From contig OX638329.1 in assembly GCA_951812755.1 (NCBI GenBank), positions 3,170,522-3,234,521 on the forward strand: a DNA stretch of 64,000 nt, given 5' to 3'. The position numbers and the translations under genes were made by a program. The DNA comes from an uncultured Latescibacterota bacterium (lineage in GTDB: Bacteria; Latescibacterota; UBA2968). Shown in pieces: positions 61,282 to 64,000 of the stretch; the stretch's first letter is position 1; every line of letters starts with the position of its first letter. The notes below the pieces were generated by a model that saw nothing but the letters and a program-made list of their open reading frames with translations, did no database searches and was not told where the DNA came from.

Positions 61282-62739
61282 TCATCGACATTCAATATCT
61301 TCGGCATTATCGGGCACAGGGACGCTATCGGGTAGGGTGGGTTGAATGGCTTGTCCCCAGCGGGTGAGCAGGCGTATATCGCGGTTAATATCCGCGCTTT
61401 CTCTGAGTACGTACTCGGGGTCCCAGTTTTCAAAAATGCGGGATACGAGATCGTTGCGGATGTGTTCATAATTGGGATCGTTGCCCAGATTGTGCATTTC
61501 ATCTGGGTCGTCTTCGAGGTTGTACAGAACGGGCGCGGTATCGTCGTAGTATGTGTAACATTTCCATGGACCGGTCCGAATCATACGCGAGGGTATGCCT
61601 TCTTGCCCCAGGTGTTCACTAAATGTTTCGTTGGGATGGTCGCCTGCATCTCGCCCCGCAAGTAGCGGCCAGAGCGAGTGTCCGTGAATGTCCGGCATGG
61701 GATTTCCACCTGCCATGTCGAGCAGGGTAGGGCCAATGTCCATCAGATTACATATCTGGTTGCTTTCCACATTTGGCGCGATCACGCCGGGGAGGCTTGC
61801 GATGAGGGGGACGCCGACAGATCCTTCGTAATAACTGCTTTTCCACCAGCAGCCGTGTTCCCCGGCCATTTCGCCGTGGTCCGAGCAATAAATAACCAGC
61901 GTGTTGCGATCGAGGCCCGTTTCTCGCAGGGTCTGGAGGATGCGCCCAATTTGCAGATCGAGATATTCGCACATCCCAAAATAAGCGGCGCGGGCAACGC
62001 GAATGCGTTCTTCGTCGAGGGGGGGATAAAGGCCGCGAAGCTGTTTGAATTTGCGAATGGCTTCGGGTTCATTGGGCGTGTGTAGGGGGATATCGACGCG
62101 GTCGTAGTAATAATCAAAAAGCTCTTTGTGCGCGATAAAGGGACAGTGAGGCAAAAGGAATCCCGCCACTGCAGCAAAGGGGCGGTTGCCTGGATTTTGC
62201 GATTTGTCGCGCAGATACGCGCTGGTTTTTTCCGCGACTATTTCGTCAAAAACGTGGTACGAGCCATATCCCCGTCCTGCTATTTCGACGGCTGTGCGAT
62301 TTTGTCCAGTGGTTGCCGTTGAAATACTTTTGAAGAGAGGCGCGCCCTGCCTGTTTGCGCCCGGGTGTGTGGCGCCGTATTCGCCGAGGGGCCGATTTTC
62401 AAAGCCGTGTCGCTGGTCGTGTCCGTTGAAGTGCATCCGTCCAATAAGCGATGTTTCATACCCGGCCAGTCCCATGGCATGTGCCCAGGTGGGAATGCCC
62501 GAGTGCAGCAAATGATTGTTGTTCCACACGCGATTGGACGAAGGTGTGCGACACGTCATAAATGACATGCGACTGGGCACGCAAACGGGTGAGGCGCAAT
62601 ACGCGCTGGTGAAGCGCATACCGCTTTCTGACAGGCCGTCGAGATGGGGCGTGCGCACGAGGGGATCTCCATAAGCACCAATGTGATATTTGCTGTGCTG
62701 ATCGGAGATCATCAGGAGAATATTGTATTTTTCAGACAT
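61282..62739 (-). CDS. Cytoplasmic-type sulfatase
   Basis: 485 residues. Formylglycine motif C53-V-P-S-R57 (canonical CxPSR) and metal-binding Asp13 (MISDQH), with further motifs YCSDHGEMAGEHG and LIGRMHFNG. It has no signal peptide, unlike the sulfatase at 37805, so it should act inside the cell; choline-sulfatase-like and other arylsulfatase-type substrates are possible. A formylglycine-generating enzyme is required and not in view. Transcribed alone with no visible strong ribosome site. Confidence 0.92.
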   Translation of the reverse strand: MSEKYNILLMISDQHSKYHIGAYGDPLVRTPHLDGLSESGMRFTSAYCASPVCVPSRMSFMTCRTPSSNRVWNNNHLLHSGIPTWAHAMGLAGYETSLIGRMHFNGHDQRHGFENRPLGEYGATHPGANRQGAPLFKSISTATTGQNRTAVEIAGRGYGSYHVFDEIVAEKTSAYLRDKSQNPGNRPFAAVAGFLLPHCPFIAHKELFDYYYDRVDIPLHTPNEPEAIRKFKQLRGLYPPLDEERIRVARAAYFGMCEYLDLQIGRILQTLRETGLDRNTLVIYCSDHGEMAGEHGCWWKSSYYEGSVGVPLIASLPGVIAPNVESNQICNLMDIGPTLLDMAGGNPMPDIHGHSLWPLLAGRDAGDHPNETFSEHLGQEGIPSRMIRTGPWKCYTYYDDTAPVLYNLEDDPDEMHNLGNDPNYEHIRNDLVSRIFENWDPEYVLRESADINRDIRLLTRWGQAIQPTLPDSVPVPDNAEDIECR

Positions 62740-62842
62740 GGATCAGGATTCCCAGGATTAAAGGATGTACAGGATTATCCCCAGCCCCCAAAAGCGGTGA
62801 TGGAACGTAGGAGCGGGTTTTAAACCCGCCCAAAATTGGCGA
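62740..62842. repeat. Repeats between sulfatase and lptG
   Basis: CAGGATTCCCAGGATTAAAG with ACAGGATT (about 62745-62779) and a palindrome GCGGGTTTTAAACCCGC (62813-62829). Both look like dispersed repeats; the palindrome could also terminate lptG, though it lacks a T-run. Confidence 0.55.
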
Positions 62843-63913
62843 TTATTTGCGCGTTGTGAGGAGCGTGATAATCCCAATCGTGCCAAAGATCGCATTTGCC
62901 CCCCACGCGCCCCAGGCAGGGGATAGTACATCGTTCCAACCCATGGCGCGCCCGAGTTGGATACATCCGTAAAAGGCAAAACAGATGAGCAAGCACATGC
63001 CAATTTGGATGGGGCGTCCCGTTCGCCGCATACGAGAGGCCAGAGGCAGGCCAAAGAGGGCGATAACGAAGTTCGCAAATGGAAAAGCCAACCGCATGTG
63101 GCGCGCCACAGATTCTCGAAGCGTCTGGCTGCCGTTGCGCGATTTGCGCTGGATAAAATCTGTCAGTTCCGAATACGTCATCTGACCTTCGGGCACGACA
63201 TCGCGTACGAGATCTTCGGGCGTGAGGGTCACATCTTTCGCCGCCCACACGCGAAATGCGCGATAAAATTCTTTTCCTTCTGAAAATACGCGCTGATCTC
63301 CGTTCATGAAATGCCATTCTGCGGTGGCCCAAACCGCTTCTTCGGCGCGAACGCGCTCTGTGAGCGCCCCGCCTTCATACTTGTCGAGCACCACCTGCCG
63401 CCCTTTCATGGTCGTGGCGTCGTATTCCCTCATTGACAAAACGCGCCTGCCCGTATCTCGTAACGCGATCTGCACGCGGATGGACTGAGGCCCTATTGCT
63501 GATTGACGCGGTTGTTCGATTTTCGATCGCGCCCGATTTGCTCGCGGCACGACCTGGTCGGCCATCGCAGCGGCCAAAATACTGATTCCAAGGGCCAGCA
63601 TTTGCAATGGAATTACGACTTGATAAAGACTGATGCCGGCACTTTTCATTGCCAGCAATTCCCCGCGTTGTATCAGCCCGCCCATGCAGAACAACCCCGC
63701 GAGCAAGACTGCCATTGGAAGCACGAGGACGACAATATAGGGCAAATAGCAAAAATAATAAGATATAATTGTTTCCAGGCCGACTTCCCGGTCTATGAAC
63801 GCGCTGAGGCGATCCACCAGATCAATTACGACAAAAACAACGGCAAAAGCCAGCAAACTGACGCCAAAGGGCATTGCAAATTGGATGACGACATAGCGGC
63901 TCAAAATACGCAC
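62843..63913 (-). CDS. lptG: LPS transport permease, LptG (YjgQ)-like
   Basis: 356 residues. LptF/LptG permeases use LptB to extract lipopolysaccharide from the inner membrane. Membrane segments near 7-32, 50-75 and 95-115, then a large periplasmic domain, and three closing segments (LRESVARHMRLAFPFANFVIALFGLPLA is the family region at about 290-318). I set the start at GTG 63913 because AAGGAG lies 6-8 bases upstream and the frame above it overlaps the previous gene. It begins two bases after the stop of an LptF-like gene. LptF versus LptG cannot be settled by eye; gene order suggests LptG. Confidence 0.85.
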   Translation of the reverse strand: MRILSRYVVIQFAMPFGVSLLAFAVVFVVIDLVDRLSAFIDREVGLETIISYYFCYLPYIVVLVLPMAVLLAGLFCMGGLIQRGELLAMKSAGISLYQVVIPLQMLALGISILAAAMADQVVPRANRARSKIEQPRQSAIGPQSIRVQIALRDTGRRVLSMREYDATTMKGRQVVLDKYEGGALTERVRAEEAVWATAEWHFMNGDQRVFSEGKEFYRAFRVWAAKDVTLTPEDLVRDVVPEGQMTYSELTDFIQRKSRNGSQTLRESVARHMRLAFPFANFVIALFGLPLASRMRRTGRPIQIGMCLLICFAFYGCIQLGRAMGWNDVLSPAWGAWGANAIFGTIGIITLLTTRK

Positions 63914-63915
63914 AG

Positions 63916-63999
63916 CTATCTCCTTTTTTCGCCCCACTCGCAGATAATCCGCGCAGATAGAACAGCGCCGACGAGAGCGGTCAATAGATTGGGCACCCA
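63916..63999 (-). CDS. lptF: C-terminal end of an LptF-like permease, partial
   Basis: Reads WVPNLLTALVGAVLSARII, then CEWGEKRR and a stop, on the minus strand; W-x-P-N-L and a final membrane helix are typical of the C-terminus of the LptF/LptG family. The gene runs out of the window at 64000. Two bases separate its stop from the lptG start, so they form an operon. Confidence 0.75.
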   Translation of the reverse strand, partial: WVPNLLTALVGAVLSARIICEWGEKRR

Positions 64000-64000
64000 C

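Overview
The window looks like chromosomal DNA of an uncultured, free-living, Gram-negative bacterium of the FCB type. Candidatus Latescibacterota or a close relative is my best guess, made from gene style and not from a search. Supporting signs are GWxTD-domain proteins, a PorV-like outer-membrane protein beside a TonB-dependent receptor and a secreted protein with a FlgD/T9SS-like C-terminus, two Tat-exported or cytoplasmic sulfatase-family enzymes per about 25 kb, paralogous DUF6785/DUF6784-type membrane proteins, an LptF/LptG pair, and many short dispersed palindromic repeats. No tRNA, rRNA, CRISPR array, phage or transposase gene is visible.

Layout. 1-2.15 kb: end of a ribosomal operon (rpsD, rpoA, rplQ) with its terminator. 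2.2-2.8 kb: greA with a promoter and a terminator-like leader hairpin. 2.9-6.4 kb: Leloir galactose genes, as a one-polypeptide GalE-GalT fusion followed by galK. 6.5-7.1 kb: an antitoxin and a PIN-domain toxin. 7.2-24.7 kb: a minus-strand array in which one unit (BlaI repressor, giant M56 sensor-protease fused to propeller/beta-sandwich/TlpA domains, TPR-GWxTD protein) is present in three states of completeness. 24.8-27 kb: a family B DNA polymerase. 27-30.6 kb: PKD lipoprotein, ABC-2 exporter and ctaB. 30.8-33.3 kb: a YetA/rhamnogalacturonan-lyase-like protein. 33.4-42.4 kb: two minus-strand catabolic clusters with DUF6785 paralogues, a GPH sugar symporter, a broken mazF locus, a sulfatase and a phosphotriesterase-like enzyme. 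42.5-49.2 kb: TonB receptor, secreted protein and PorV-like operon. 49.7-54.9 kb: SulP anion transporter and two AGCS symporters. 55-64 kb: FAD oxidoreductase, GNAT, hypothetical, Gfo/Idh/MocA, UPF0182, sulfatase, lptG and the end of lptF.

The most interesting part is 7.2-24.7 kb. The giant M56 proteins keep the BlaR1-type membrane protease (HELIH) but replace the penicillin sensor with a propeller, carboxypeptidase-regulatory-like modules and a CPPC thioredoxin domain. A BlaI repressor gene overlaps one of them by 4 bases, and a TPR-GWxTD gene always follows. Two strong promoters in the array (TTGACA, 17 bases, TATTTT) are each bracketed by two copies of a 16-base dyad, TGCGAAATAATTAGCA, which I propose as the BlaI operator. 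The array has grown by duplication and shrunk by deletion: a 38-codon blaI tail precedes one sensor gene, and a lone TlpA gene looks like a collapsed sensor. A palindromic mobile repeat has landed between the blaI promoter and the blaI ribosome-binding site.

The window is also rich in small repeats that have shaped genes: a 132-bp insertion flanked by ACTAGT that stops mazF, three copies of a MITE-like palindrome (one touching a sulfatase stop codon), and a short AACACAGAT-type repeat that supplies the C-terminal residues of the GalE-GalT fusion and of the phosphotriesterase-like protein.
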